From Acestrorhynchus altus (Eukaryota > Chordata > Actinopteri > Characiformes > Acestrorhynchidae), in assembly GCA_034509495.1 (NCBI GenBank), contig CM067509.1:1804180-1868179 (forward strand): DNA of 64,000 nt. Direction: 5' to 3'. How positions within the stretch are numbered: position 1 is the stretch's first letter; every line of letters begins with the position of its first letter. Under the pieces are notes generated by a model, which ran no database searches, had not been told where the DNA came from, and saw only the letters and a list, made by a program, of their open reading frames with translations. The position numbers were made by a program, and so were the translations under genes. Shown in pieces: positions 11,080 to 23,159 of the stretch.

Positions 11080-11400
11080 ACTTTCAAAGATTCCTCCACA
11101 TGTGCCGGACGCCTCTTTCTGTCTGAACTGCAGGCTACTTTGTCCCAGTTTTCAGCTAAGCTCACGGGAGGAAAATTTCCATTTAAATGATTACTGATCC
11201 CCACAGGTGAAGTGTGGAGGGTGTCGCAGCAAGGTTAAAGCCATTTGACCACGGCATATAAGAGAGAACAAACATGCGCCATAATTGATTTGACGGCCTC
11301 CTGCGTTTCTCAGATGGAATGTACGCTTCACACCACGGTGGACTTTTTCAGAACTATCCAGGTTATGTAATGGTGAAGAAATCTAGGATCAGTTTTTTAA
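11080..11400. other. unique block; possible conserved non-coding sequence
   Basis: Balanced composition, free of recognised repeats, with dense homeodomain- and GATA-like words (CATTTAAATGATTACTG, CATAATTGATTTGACGG). No open frame of note. Conservation is inferred, not shown. Confidence 0.2.
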
Positions 11401-11794
11401 ATTTCCATCCAAATGATGGGAGACATCAAGCCAGATCCTAGATCAGCACTTGCACTCTGAGATGTTCACTGAATATGACATAGTTGCTGCCGGCATCTGG
11501 TGAGTGTGACAGACATAGGTGAGAGAAATCCATTAAGCTGAGGTTATTATATAAATTAGGGTCAAACCATGAAATTCAGATTCACTCACGGAGCAAATAT
11601 ATGCATCCTATTTCCTGATTAGAAGAACTGCACTGAATGTAAAAGACAAAAAACAGATTTGATTGAGATGGACAGATGAATACAAAGCACAATGCAGTCT
11701 TTCATAAAACAAAAATCTGATTTGCTGTGTCAAGGGCAAAACCAGGACATGGTATTTGCAACAGTGCTACAAAGGGTTACTTGAGCAATACCAA

Positions 11795-11960
11795 CATTTA
11801 AGAACCACTTTTGGTTCTATAAAGAACCATTTTAATTCATGAGTTGTGAGAGTGAGAAACATTTTAATTGGTAAGGAACCTTTAGATGAACATGCAAAAC
11901 TTTCTTTTTTGGACCAGGTTCTCCTGTGGCAGTGCTTAAGGGATCCTTTGTAGCGCCTTT
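11795..11960. repeat. MITE of the AAGAACC family
   Basis: Contains TAAGAACCACTTTTGGTTCT followed by AAAGAACCATTTT and further GGTTCT/AGGAACC words in inverted order. Related pieces lie near 1870, 31840-32020, 57200-57330 and 59790-59960. Confidence 0.5.
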
Positions 11961-12370
11961 ATTTTTGTAACATTCACTTGGTAAACATCTTGCAAGCACT
12001 TTCTGTAGCTAGAATCCTTTGAGTTCCTGTAGTTGGATGTTTTTCGCATCCTTCTTTCAGAAGGGATGTAGAGATATTCTTTTGTTTTCTCCCTGCAGTC
12101 TTTCTATTGATGTTCAGGTCAGGGTACTTCTTTTTTGTCTCATCAGGTATGACATGGCGGACTTTGAGATCAATTGGAGCGATATTCTGTTGTAGCCGCA
12201 ATCTTTTTCCACCTTCAGTCTTTAAAAAGATTTGCATCCAAGAATTAATTTACATATTGTTTTGCTTTGTACTCCGTTTTCCTTCCAGCTGTGCAACACA
12301 ACTCCAAAACATGATAGACCCACCCCCATGCTTCACAGTTAGGTAGGTGTTCTTGTCATGAAATGCTTGT
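11961..12370 (-). pseudogene. Tc1/mariner-like DNA transposon relic
   Basis: The segment around 12290-12345, read on the minus strand, encodes a decayed V-K-H-G-G-G-S-I-M-F motif typical of Tc1-like transposases (source text CATGATAGACCCACCCCCAT). The preceding open frame at 11974-12237 (87 codons, lysine- and arginine-rich) may be a DNA-binding portion of the same relic, but I cannot assign it to a known subfamily. No catalytic DDE triad is intact. A related but more decayed stretch lies at 24000-24790. Confidence 0.45.
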
Positions 12371-14395
12371 CCTTAATTTTATGTATTATTTTATATGATT
12401 AAAACATACAACATCATATATAAAATGGTCCTTTAAATGGCCTATGATTCCCTTTTGTAGGCTCTTTCTGTAGGCCCCCTAGTGGCAATTCCAGCAGTGC
12501 ACCAGAAATCAACTGGATGGATGCTTTTTTATATTGGTTGTAAAATAAGTTATGGTATGTCAATGTGTCCTACCATGGATTTGTTGCTGTATAAAAGGTA
12601 TATGAGGCTTATGGTTGTGTACGCTGTGTACACTTTGTTCCACCTCCTCACTAACCAGTATGTGTGGTGTGCGTGTGTGTGTGTGTTGGCAGTCATGCGC
12701 TGGCTGATCCAGCCCACCCACTGTGCCAAAGTGAGCATCACAGACTTCTAGTTGCTCTTGCTTTAACCTGAGATGCAGTCAACACACACTTACATGGCCT
12801 CCTATCTTGCTCTCTGCTCCTTGGTCCACAGGGGTGAAAATATTGAATGACATAACCCGCTGTAAATATGCATAAGTGCCTATTAGCCACATCCCAGTAG
12901 ATAGTCTGCAGCTATGAAAGGCACATCCCCAGTGCAGACACGAATGCTCAACCAAGGTTGCTTTGTCCTGTTATTTGAGAAGACATGAAATATATACATT
13001 TAAAATAGCAAATAGAATTTAATAAACCGATATGGCTGCTTGCTATGGGGGCCCTTGAATGTCAATAAGTGGATTTAACCTTGGCATAGCTGAATAATGA
13101 GATAATGGTGCTGAATAATGTGTATGTAGAAGCAAGTAACTGTGAACCTCAAACATGGTGTCCCGCTTTCAAATGAAAACCTGGAATTAACAAAACAAGT
13201 CTGGAAAGCCGAACAATTCCAAAGCCATGAAACTGTTATGTAACAGTATCGACTTCATATAGATCGACACCCACAACTTTACATAAAGCCTGCCAACTAG
13301 AGAAAGAGTAAGTCAAAGATAGTGAAAAGGTAAAATGCAATGGCAAATTTGAGAGAATGTAGTGTTGTTGATGCTAAAGATCACCTTTAGACCCTAGTTA
13401 TTGGAATACTGGTTGCTATGTGAACCAGATCTTGAGATTGCAAACTGCAATTGGTGATGCATGCTACTGTAAAAGCTATTGCTAGCTAACATAGGACACT
13501 TTGCAGGCAGTTACATGCCAAGAAGTGGTCAAACTGATACATGCATGAACAATAAAAATGTAAACAAAAATGTAGGTGCATGTAAATTTTCAATGATCAA
13601 AGCATGGTCATGGTTACATATTTAAATTAGGTTCATTCTCAAATGAAGACAATTTTAAGTAGCCTATGATCTTCTGAATATAACAATATCTGGTATTCAT
13701 GACTGTCCTCTATAAAAACATTTCTAATGTTTTGGTGAATAACAGTCAAAGAACACAAACAAAACAACTTCCAAAACATTGGCCTAGGATTCTAAAGGTT
13801 GAGAAACAAACAGGACTCCCTCAGCTGAACTAGATCACAAGGCAAAGCACCAGATTGTATTTACTGGTTAGACTTGAAAAAGACAAACCCATGGAAGTGA
13901 GTGGGGGCTAAAAGCAAACTGGCTGAAACCTCCTCAACTTGATAACAGCACATTACACTGAGAGGACACAACAAGAGGACTGCAACATTGTCTGGTAAGA
14001 CTGAATATTGAAGAAATGAAAGATCGCAGTGTTTTTTACAGTGTTGAAACCGGGGGATCTGTGAGATTTCATCTGTGATGTAACCAGGCCAACAGAGATT
14101 GGCATGTGTTTTTGGTTTTCCTCATGGGTCCTCTGTACAAGGAAGATCTGCATGGTTCTTTCAGAGGAAAATAATAATAATAATAAAATACCGGCTAGTA
14201 AATAGGCTTGTTAACTGACATCTGAATATTTTTTCACCCAAAACAAAGCCACATATTATTTATACATCCAGCAACAACTGCAATAAATGCTTTCTATGAC
14301 ACCTCTAATGTCTGACGGGGTTTTGCTGCTTTATGAATGTTTAGAATCTCTTAATGAATGTCATAAAACATTATAGGTCCTCATATAACTCAAAG
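12371..14395. other. unannotated; candidate CTCF-like site and small repeats
   Basis: Mostly unrecognised AT-rich sequence. At 12475-12492 the minus strand reads TGCCACTAGGGGGCC, a fair CTCF core match. A short (GT)n lies at 12671-12685. The phrase GGATTCTAAAGGTT near 13785 recurs from 8950. No gene is supported. Confidence 0.3.
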
Positions 14396-14440
14396 TTACT
14401 TGTATAGCAATTCATATGATATATATATATATATATTGCA
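14396..14440. repeat. short (TA)n microsatellite
   Basis: ATATATATATATATAT at about 14418-14436. Confidence 0.8.
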
Positions 14441-14595
14441 CACCTACACATTATAAAACATTATAGGACATTGTAGGGCACCCTCTTGTCTGATAAATGT
14501 ATGCATTATAAGTGTTTTATGAAGTACTTATGTCCAATGACACCCCTCTGCACTCAACACACTCACACACTCATAACCTCCTCTCTCTCCACTCT

Positions 14596-14760
14596 CATGT
14601 CCGCAGGGGTGAGGGAGTGTAAAAAGAAAAGGAAAACAAGGGCAATGAAGAGCGGGTCATGGGGAACGAATGAGAGGGTAAGAGAGAGAGTGAGGGAAGA
14701 TTGGATGGGGAGGAGGAGATTGAGAGGGAGGCGCTGGGATATAGAGACTGAGAGATGATG
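14596..14760. repeat. purine-rich (GA/GGA) low-complexity tract
   Basis: A long run of AAGAAAAGG, GAGAGGGTAAGAGAGAGAG and GGGGAGGAGGAG on the plus strand. Overlapping short open frames on both strands are artefacts of this composition. Confidence 0.7.
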
Positions 14761-15710
14761 GCACAGTTGTGAAAAGATTGCTTCACAGGCTGCAGGAGTG
14801 TGAAAAGCTACAGTTCTGTTCTAACTGAGAACATAAAATTGCTCACACTTGCTCTAAATAAACATCTAAACATAACTATAATACCTCACGACGGTTGCAT
14901 TTTGTATTACACCAATTTTATTATTTGGTATTTTTAACACTGTTTAAAAACTGCACTTTAAAGCAGAAGTTTTCATAAACTCATAATGTGCATGAATGTC
15001 ATGGCAGCACTGGACTTTTAATGATTCCTGTGTATTGAATGTCACAATGCAATAATTTAGAGCATAGGTTTTAGTTTTGAAGGTTTTATTTTTTAACCAA
15101 AGCTGCTCATAGAGAAACAAAACTTTATATACAAATTTATTTATTGATTGTATTATTTAATATGAACAATTAATCCTTTAATGCTTGAGTTTAATTAAAA
15201 TGGTGTAAATAAATTATTATTTGTGTCTTTGCTTTTAAACTGAGGAAACATTAAATAAATGAGATTAAATTAAATTAATATTAAATTGTAGGTCTGCTCC
15301 CACAGCTTCAAGCAGAAACTAGTGCACAAAAAATTGTTCCTAGGTATGCAAAGAACAAGCACAAACCAGACAGATAGATGCTATTTCTGCAGCAATCTGA
15401 ATGGAAGTGGTATGATGTGTATAAGCGGCAACTGCATTTAAAGGGTTAAATGAGTCATTCTTATTTATTTATTATTATATATGAATTCGGTGGTTATGAA
15501 TATTCCAAAACATATTTGTCTTACAGCTAGTGATCATGACTGATTACATGACTGCTCTCCATCCACATAAAATTCTTTTTTTTTTTTTTTGATTGTCCAA
15601 TTCACAGTACAATGGGAAAGACTAAGATTAGTTCAAGTCTGAAAAGCATGGTTGTAGGTTTAAGTCAGGAATGCCTCCTGCCTCCTCCTTACTAAGTCAA
15701 GGTTGATTCC
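14761..15710. other. unannotated AT-rich sequence
   Basis: No gene or repeat family is recognised. Includes a T-run at 15577-15590. Confidence 0.3.
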
Positions 15711-16334
15711 AAGATCATCAGTTCAAACAACTCTACGTAAATAAGAGTTATTCAGAGGTGTAGACACTTTGTCAAAGTCTGGAAGATAACCCAATCACTC
15801 ACAGCTGAAAGGAAATTGGTTTGGATAGTCATGCACAGGCCTTTCATTAGTTGAAAGCTGCTGGAACACCAGTGTCACTGTCAAGGACTGAGAAGTTGCC
15901 GTCCATAAAACAAGCTCCTGTTCTAAAACCTATACCTTCAAGCTCAACTACTGTTTACCATTGACCACATGGACAAACAAAAAATCATCTGTATGACGTT
16001 TTTTTTCCAGAGGACACAGAAGATTGAGTTGTTTGGAGCCAAACGTCTACAGGTACGTTTGAACAAGCTCCATTTCCAGCAAAACTGGTACATTGCACAA
16101 GTGGTTTGAAAAAGAAGTGGGATTACATTAGAATTCTTTTAGCTTAAACCATCAGGTTGATGGTTGAAACTTGGACACGAGTAAATGGAATCAATAAAGC
16201 AGGCTAAGATTAAGCATTTGGGCTGTCCTTCCCAAAGTCCTGACCTTTAACCCTATCCAAATATGAGGAGTCAATGTCACTGTCCACAAAATTAATTTAA
16301 CTGTAGCAATTGTGCCAAGAATGTGGTCAAACAA
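15711..16334 (+). pseudogene. decayed Tc1-like transposase relic
   Basis: Plus-strand reading in shifting frames gives ITQSLTAERKLVW, then IDHMDKQKIICMTFFF, then QKIELFGAKR, which matches the region just after the first catalytic Asp of Tc1-like transposases (D-E-T-K-I-E-L-F-G). Near 16230 the text reads SQSPDL*P, the PDLNPIE motif with a stop. Stops and frameshifts are numerous and the inverted repeats were not recognised, so this is an old inactive copy. Confidence 0.55.
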
Positions 16335-16560
16335 CCAACAAGGCTTCTTTGGCATTTAAACTGGGATTTAATTTAGTTGGAAACAAAAGCTAGATTACTT
16401 GCTGGTAATTCATCTTGATTGGATATGGTGGTTAGATAAGGTAAGTCTCGTAATTTGCGTTATATCTGTAAGTTACTCTGATCTTACACTGAGTTATGAA
16501 TCCTAGAAAAACCTCCACCAAGTGCAGATCTCTGGATATAAGAGTTAATATTAGATATTA
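16335..16560 (+). repeat. unclassified dispersed repeat R, copy C
   Basis: Contains CATTTAAACTGGGATTTAATT, ATTACTTGCTGGTAATTCATC, TCTGTAAGTTACTCTGATC, GAGTTATGAATCCTAGAAAA and AAGTGCAGATCTCTGG in the family order. Confidence 0.5.
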
Positions 16561-17894
16561 GACTGAAATCATTTGTAGCCAAACTAAAATTTGAAGTAAA
16601 TAGATGAATAATCTGTGTCCTACCTTCCTTTATGTTGACTTGACTCTTTAAACTGTACTGGTGGTTATGGTGGGTATTGGTGGTGATTGAAAGAGTCCCA
16701 GTTAACACAGTGTTCATCTATATATCAGGGCTGTAAGACACGTGCAGCTTATAAAGTGGTAAGTAGTGAGTGGTAGTGGGTTCCAATAAAGTGGAGGGTG
16801 AGTGACTGTACATCCCACTTTCATTCTCATTTCAGCCTCTTTCATGTAGCAAATATCCTTTGAGTGTTAATGGTCCATACAGAGCTCTGTAGAGTTGGCC
16901 ACATGTTTCACTTTTATAACTAACTAATATAATCTCTGATTTCAGACACCTACTGCAATTACCAGTGTGTCCACGGCATTTTAAAAGCCAATAAAAATGT
17001 TCACAAAGAAAGCTATTATAATAGCCCACATTGCCTTGCTCAGAGCCCAAGACAAAAAAGAAAATAAATCTGCATGCCAAGAGACCAGAGCGCCACCTAC
17101 AGTACTACAGAAATCAGAGAATATATTAGTTTGCTATAAAAATGAAACCTGAGGATACTCTGTAGAGCCTTCCGTGCTTAATTACATTACAGAATTATAA
17201 TGCAGATTTGAGAATTTTATATATAATAATGGCACGATCACATTATGCTTCAAATCAGAAGCATCCTGAAGATCCATATTCTGAAGGTTCACCCTGGTTT
17301 ACTTTGGTTTACTTATATCTACAAATGTAATACATTTTGTCCCAAAAATATAGAAAAACAAGCACATCTCTGTCACACACAGTTTTTCTCCACGCCTCTC
17401 TTGGCACTGCAGGAGGCACAGCCACATCTCTTTGTGCCTTTTTCTGCTATTGCCTCATCTTTAGGCTCACATCCATTCCTCCTCCACCAATGCTGACTCT
17501 CTGTGATGGCATCACTTTCATGCTATTTTTATCGTCACCATTTGATCATAACAAATAATTCACAAAAGCCCTCACAGAGTCAGGCAATCAATTGTGGTCT
17601 GCCTGACCATCCCTGACTGGACAGAAATGGAAGTGAACAGGTTAATAAACCATTTTTGTTATACTTTACTTAAAGAAACCTTTAAAACAAATGAAGAACT
17701 ATTTTTCCCTCAATTTTGATGGTCCGTGTGATGGGAAAGCCTTGAGTTTCATTCCTCATCTAATGGTCTAATGGTCTAGTGGTACATAAGCATCTACTAC
17801 CATTCGAGTTGAATTTCATAGTTTATATGCATTAATGACAGTAATGACAATGTAGCTTTGAAAATGATTTACAAGATGTATCATTATACAAACT
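16561..17894. other. unannotated sequence
   Basis: No supported gene. The minus-strand text at 17083-17103 (CTGTAGGTGGCGCTC) is a partial CTCF-like match. Small open frames at 16484-17558 lack domains. Confidence 0.3.
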
Positions 17895-18030
17895 AACTGG
17901 TTGCCAGGGTATCACTTGTTGGTTGCTAGGGTGTTGACTGCTTGCAACTGCTTGTTGCTAGGTAGTTGCTATGGTACGCACAGGTGCTCTGTATGGCAAA
18001 GTATTTGGCTAAATGGTTGCTTTGGGATCC
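17895..18030. repeat. minisatellite-like GTTGCTAGG repeats
   Basis: Degenerate tandem copies of GGTTGCTAGGGTGTTG/GTTGCTAGGTAGTTGC occur here. I recall similar GTTGCTAGG repeats in other fish. Confidence 0.55.
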
Positions 18031-19399
18031 AACATAGATGGCAGGGTGTTGTTATTGATGTTAGAGGGGTGTACAAAGTTCTGCAATTCATCCCAGCATT
18101 CCATTTAGACAATATTACAGAATTAATTCACTATAAATGTGCATGATCATTTATTCTGCATTTACATGCGATGTTAAGATGTTATGGTGTTGCTGTTGCA
18201 CTAGCTTTTCTCACAGTTCTGCCATTGATTACTTTAAGAAAGACCAATCAAAAAGCTTAAAACATGCATACCATTTCCAATATTGCAGAAATGATTGTGT
18301 TGATATGCATGATCACTTAACCTGTATTTAGAATAATTCCTTGAAATACAATAAAAGATATGATACTTAAAATCACTACTTATAGTATTAGATATATTTT
18401 CTATGTATTCAAATTCATTATTGTTTTCCTGGCCAAATAATAACTTGGTCCACTCCATAATAGAAAAACATTTTCCTTAGTTTTATTCAAAATAAATGAG
18501 TTCACGTTCATGTAAATGAAAACTAACCTGTGAAAACAGCCAGTTTAAAATGAGTGGTTTATGTCATATGTATGTATGTAATATAAATTACTAAACTACT
18601 ACTATTAAGCTACTATAAACTACTGAATACTACTAAAGCACTCTACTTTCCAGCCTTCTCTGCTTTTTGAATGTAAGAATGAATGATCTTTAGTACATAC
18701 TGGCACATTAACAAAAACTTCAAAGGGGTTTAGTTTGGGTTACATTATTATATAATGATTACCTAGACCTTAGCAAAAATAAATTAAACCAAGGACAATG
18801 TAAAAGGCCTTTAAATTTCTTCAGGTGCCCATGAGGTGACAATTACATTTTCAACCTATTATTACAATGCATAATTCCTGCTGACCTCAATATTAACCTT
18901 TTTTTTACATGAATATATTTTAGCACAGACGTTGATTTTAGCCAGTCGACCAGGCTGGTGTGTGCTGCGGCTGTCATCCACCTGTTTTTGCCACATCTAA
19001 CTCCAAATTCAACCAAAAAAAAGGCTGTTTAATACCATTAACCAGATACATACTAAGATAACAGCATTCAGCCCCGTAGTTTGAGCATCAGAGCAGCAGA
19101 ACTAGCAAACACTACTAATAAGCAAAGGGCAATTGACCTTGGTAACACATTGAGCTGGGCAGTACAGTTGATGTCACATCACTCAGGTCTGTCGGTGGAA
19201 AGCAATGTTTTTCTTCCTTTTTGTTCTGATCCATGACTCAACGCCACAAACAAATTCTGACACCCATTCAAAGGGAGTTTTGTGATTTATATTTATTTGA
19301 TTTATTTATGTTTTGTGTATGTAGAATTTGTAGCTTTTCTATATGAAAATTCTTAATTACCAAATGTCCATTGCTCTTTTAAAGGGTATAACTGCATTA
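18031..19399. other. unannotated AT-rich sequence
   Basis: No gene or recognised repeat family. Confidence 0.3.
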
Positions 19400-19722
19400 T
19401 TGCTAGACTGTTATGGAGTCACTGACAGTGAGTCCTCTTCAGTAATGAGTTCTGCTTTTGTCTTGGTGAAGACAACCAAAGAATCTGTGTGTGGAGGCAC
19501 TGTGGTCAGCGCAAGTTCAAAAGCATGCGTCAGGACGCGTCACACATCCTGAAGGCCTGGTGTCAAGGTGTGGGATACAATTTTCTTTGATTCATTACAG
19601 ACATTACAGCCCAGTGTTACATTAATGAGGTCCTGTAACCAGTGGCTCTACCTTTTCTGAACACACTCCAGTGCACTATTCCAACAGGACAATGCTTGTC
19701 CACATACTGCTGCCGTCTCAAG
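19400..19722 (+). pseudogene. mariner-like transposase relic, copy 1
   Basis: Near 19420-19465 a decayed S-D-E-S..F region is seen, the first catalytic Asp of the family. Near 19687-19725 the text reads QQDNACPHTAAVSS, the second catalytic Asp block (D-N-A-x-P-H-T). The order and spacing match the split copy at 61880-62018 plus 63757-64000. Several frameshifts and stops are present. Confidence 0.6.
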
Positions 19723-19797
19723 TGCGAGTGTGTGTGAGTGAGTGAGTGAGTGAGTGAGTGAGTGAGTGAGTGAGTGAGTGAGTGAGTGAGTGAGTGA
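19723..19797. repeat. (GTGA)n microsatellite
   Basis: An almost perfect run of GTGA/GAGT units directly follows the mariner relic. Confidence 0.95.
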
Positions 19798-20980
19798 TAT
19801 TTGACAATGTATCATCCAAAATATTAATTATTGTGATGGACCTAACTGTATGGATGAGTCCACTGTTACAATGTTTTCACACAACCCTGAACTGATTGCC
19901 TAATGAACTAATGAACTGAACTAATTTCTAATTTCACTTTTCTGCACACATTTTTTATTTTTTTACTTTTTTATTTTTTGCAAAATGGTAGGTTCATCTG
20001 TTCATCGCTTTTCATTATTTTCAAACACTAACACCTGAAGCATTCTGGGGTCATGGCATTTCACTGTGCAGGAACAGTTGCAAATAAAGAGCCACTCTGG
20101 AGCTTTTAGCCATGTAGGGGACAATCTGAAGCAGTCATGTGACAAAATGAATGAATCAGTCAACCCTACATGTTGCCAGGAGCAGATATCTTCCACACTT
20201 GCTGCAAATATCCAACCCAAAGCTCAGTTCTCTGGACCACTCCAGCTTTTACATTTGACCCAGCATATCGAACTCCTGGGTCTGAAATAACAAACAAACA
20301 AACAAACAAACAAAAAACAGCAATGCTCATTAGAAAATATCCTTACAGACATTGGTTGGTTTAGTGGTGTGTCCACTGGTAGCTGAATGTTTCGTGCTGT
20401 AAGCCAGACTCCAGTCTGGGAGCTCCACGGCAAAGGGTTCTTGCGTTCTCCCTGATTAAACATGCATAATTCAGATCCATCAGCTCATTATGAAGCCCTT
20501 CATGTGATGATCTGGGAACAGAGGAGCGAAGAAAACATTAAACTCTATGCCACCATGACCCTAAAGGAGCTAAGCTCTACACCCCAGCACAAAAACACAC
20601 TCACGACAGCAGTCTTTATTGTTATTAATGATGGCGCTACCGTAATTCATCCCGTTTTCATCAAGCGTGTGTGTTGACACTTCCCATGCTGCAAATGAGC
20701 CGTCCAAATTTGTGTCATGGTGGCGAAGTGCTGATTTAATAAGAATGCGACAGAATGTGTAACAGCACCACCAAAAATTAATAAATGAATGACAATAAAC
20801 CACCCACTGTGTTGAAATGTGTTGAAAGGGCTCTGTTTTTTTCCCTTAAAACCTGCTACTTTTCTGGCCTTAGCAGTAACATCAAGATCATTAAAAAAGT
20901 AAGCTACTTTAACAGCCAGTCGACCAACACTGCTAATTGCCAGGTTTTAGCCCACATCTTAAATATTACTATATGAACTC
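19798..20980. other. unannotated; contains (CAAA)n at 20289-20313
   Basis: No gene is supported. A short (CAAA)n run is present. The remaining sequence shows no recognised family. Confidence 0.3.
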
Positions 20981-20994
20981 ATTACTTTTAATGT

Positions 20995-21375
20995 CCAGTT
21001 TATCAGAAACCCCTCTCTTCCCTTTAAGCCACATACATACATCAGCCATAACATTATGTCCTTGTTTCTACTCTCACTGTCCATTCTATCAGCTCCACTG
21101 ACCACACAAGAGCACATTGTAGTTTTATAATTACAGACTTTAGTCCATTGGTTTCTCTGCATAATTTGTTATCCTCCTTTCACCCTGGTCAGGACGGTGA
21201 AAGTGTGAAAGGAGGCTATCAAAGTAAGCAGAGATGCAGATGGACTAAAGTATGTAATTATAGAACTACAATGTGCTCCTGTATGGTCAATGGAGCTGAT
21301 AAAATGGACGGTGACTGTATAAACATGGTCATAAAGTTATGGTTGATCGGTATAAGTGTACTTAGGATATTTCTG
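20995..21375. repeat. long palindromic (hairpin) repeat, family P, copy 1
   Basis: The core arms 21091-21183 and 21205-21297 are near-complete reverse complements, separated by about 21 bp. Outer arms (about 21043-21090 and 21298-21350) extend the palindrome through CCATAACATTATG versus CATAAAGTTATGG. The inner text (GAGCACATTGTAGTT...GACTTTAGTCCAT) recurs at 33095-33340. It has no coding capacity, so it is a non-autonomous foldback or MITE-like element. Longer family members appear to contain a middle section that is missing here and is seen at 27150-27350. Confidence 0.75.
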
Positions 21376-21559
21376 ATTGGCAGACTTGTACCAGAACCAA
21401 CAACTTCCTCACTGCTGCTATGTCAGTGCCATTGCTGTGCCAAGACCATGTCTACCATGACCCCAGAATGTGACCAATAATGAATGGATAAAGAGTGATG
21501 TGCAGTACCAGACTGTAAGCTAACATAGTGACCGAATGTGCTTATCACACCATTACACC

Positions 21560-22000
21560 CCCTCTTCAAGCCTGAAGGTAGGTTGGGTACATGAATTTGG
21601 CATCAAATTCTGACCATACCATCTGTGAACCTCATCAGACCCACATTTTTACAGCCTTCAGCTGTCTAGTTGGTGAAACTGTGCCCATTGCAGCCTCAGC
21701 TTTCTGTTCTTGGCTGACAAAAGTGCAGCCCAACCTGGTCTTTTTTCTGCCCATCTGCCTTAAGTTTGGACATATTGTGCACTCTGAGATGCTTTTCTGC
21801 TCCATCCAATTGTAAAGTACTCAATTGTCTACATCATTCTGAATAACGTCTAGAGCCTGTTGTGCTGAAAATCCTGGAACATCAGCAGTTGTAGAAAAAT
21901 CTGTTTGGCATCAATAATCTCAGCATGCTCAAAATCACTGCTGCTGTACATTTGAGTGATACCTGATACCTGGATGAACTAACTTGTGTACAGGTCTTAT
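21560..22000 (-). pseudogene. decayed Tc1-like element fragment
   Basis: The order of phrases GATCAGCAGTT-like, GGCATCAATAATC, TCAAAATCACTG and the terminal CAGGTGTACAGG-type text resembles a well-spread fish Tc1-like family on the minus strand. A second fragment of the same family is at 24360-24540. No transposase motif is readable. Identification rests on remembered similarity. Confidence 0.35.
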
Positions 22001-22200
22001 GTGTGTGTCTATGCAATTAGAATCCTACTGAACCCTAACCTTACCCTTAACGTTTAACATTTAGAACCCTGAGCCATTTTTTGTCATTTGACATGCTTTT
22101 ATTCACCAACAAATTAAAAACATGCCAGATATTGTTATTTTCAGGAGATCCTAGGCAACTCTAATTCAGAATGTGGATATTTGTGTGAATTTGCCCATGT

Positions 22201-23080
22201 TTTTGATTGGAATTTTTTTTTTTGTTTTAAACGTTTTATTTAGGACAATGGTAAACACATACAACAATTCACATACATAATACAAAATATAGTAAGTAAA
22301 TAATAAGGAAATATACCTTATACAATATAACATTATACCACTGCCCATTTTAACCAAATATCTACAAAACAAACAAACAAACAAACAAAAACAACCAAAC
22401 AGAAACAGATAAGGGATAAATAAAAATAAATAAATAAGTAAATAAAGGGGGTACTAAATAGCAGTAAATAAAGTGTGCGAAATAAATAAATAATTTATAA
22501 AAAGGGGTAAAAAAAACAGTCAGTCATCAGGAAAAACCTTAAGTGACGCAATGTATAACAGAAGTGGATTCCATTTACGGTAGAATGCGGCCGTGTCACC
22601 TTTTGTTGTAAATTTGATCTTTTCCAATTTTAAAAAGTAAATCACATCCCGAAACCAAGAAGAAATTGATGGAGGAGTTGGGGACTTCCATAGCAAAAGA
22701 ATACGTCGCCTAGCTAGTAAAGACATGAAAGCCAAGACCCCATGTTGAAGTGTGGACAGCCCAGAGATATTTTTAGAAAAACCAAATATAGCCACGAGCG
22801 GATTCTGGGGAATATTAGCACCGAATATTTTAGACACTGTATTGAAAAATTCAGTCCAGAATCTGCTGAGGGAGGAACAAAAAAAAAACATATGGCTCAG
22901 GTTGCAGGGGGAAGCACCACACCGATCACATTCATCACTGATATTTGGATGGAATTTTGCTAAGTGAGACTTTGAACGATGAACTCTGTGAATGACCTTA
23001 AACTGTATTAACTGAAGTTTAGCACATGGTGCACTGGAACGTATGATGCCCGTAGCCTCGTCCCATTTTGATTGGAATTT
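22201..23080 (-). mobile_element. 5'-truncated L1-type LINE insertion with 15-bp target duplication
   Basis: The insertion is flanked by TTTTGATTGGAATTT at 22201-22215 and again at 23066-23080, a perfect 15-bp target duplication. A T-run abuts the left copy, which is the poly(A) tail of a minus-strand insertion. The body (about 850 bp) holds the C-terminal part of ORF2 followed by an A-rich 3' untranslated region (22216-22519). Truncation at the 5' end and a poly(A) tail are hallmarks of target-primed reverse transcription. The insertion is too short to be autonomous. Confidence 0.88.
22520..23063 (-). pseudogene. L1-type ORF2 C-terminal fragment
   Basis: On the minus strand an open frame runs from the truncation point near 23063 to a stop at 22520 without interruption, about 180 codons. 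It has no start codon of its own at the 5' end. A C-terminal zinc-knuckle-like motif is visible, CDRCGASPCNLSH followed by MFFFC: the cysteines fall at about 22928-22930, 22919-22921, 22904-22906 and 22877-22879 and the histidine at 22892-22894. Downstream is the LLARRRILLLW-KSPTPPSISSW region typical of fish L1 ORF2 ends. The endonuclease and reverse-transcriptase domains are missing, so the fragment has no activity. The intact frame and clean duplication argue for a fairly recent insertion. Confidence 0.85.
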
Positions 23081-23159
23081 GATTAAAATCCATACTTATA
23101 TGGACAAAAAAAATCAAAATATGGACTATAAATAAAAAAAACCACCAATCAGTGAATAT

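Noticed and set aside
19723..19797. regular repeats that could suggest a CRISPR-like array
   Set aside because: Continuous tetranucleotide microsatellite without spacers. Eukaryotic context.
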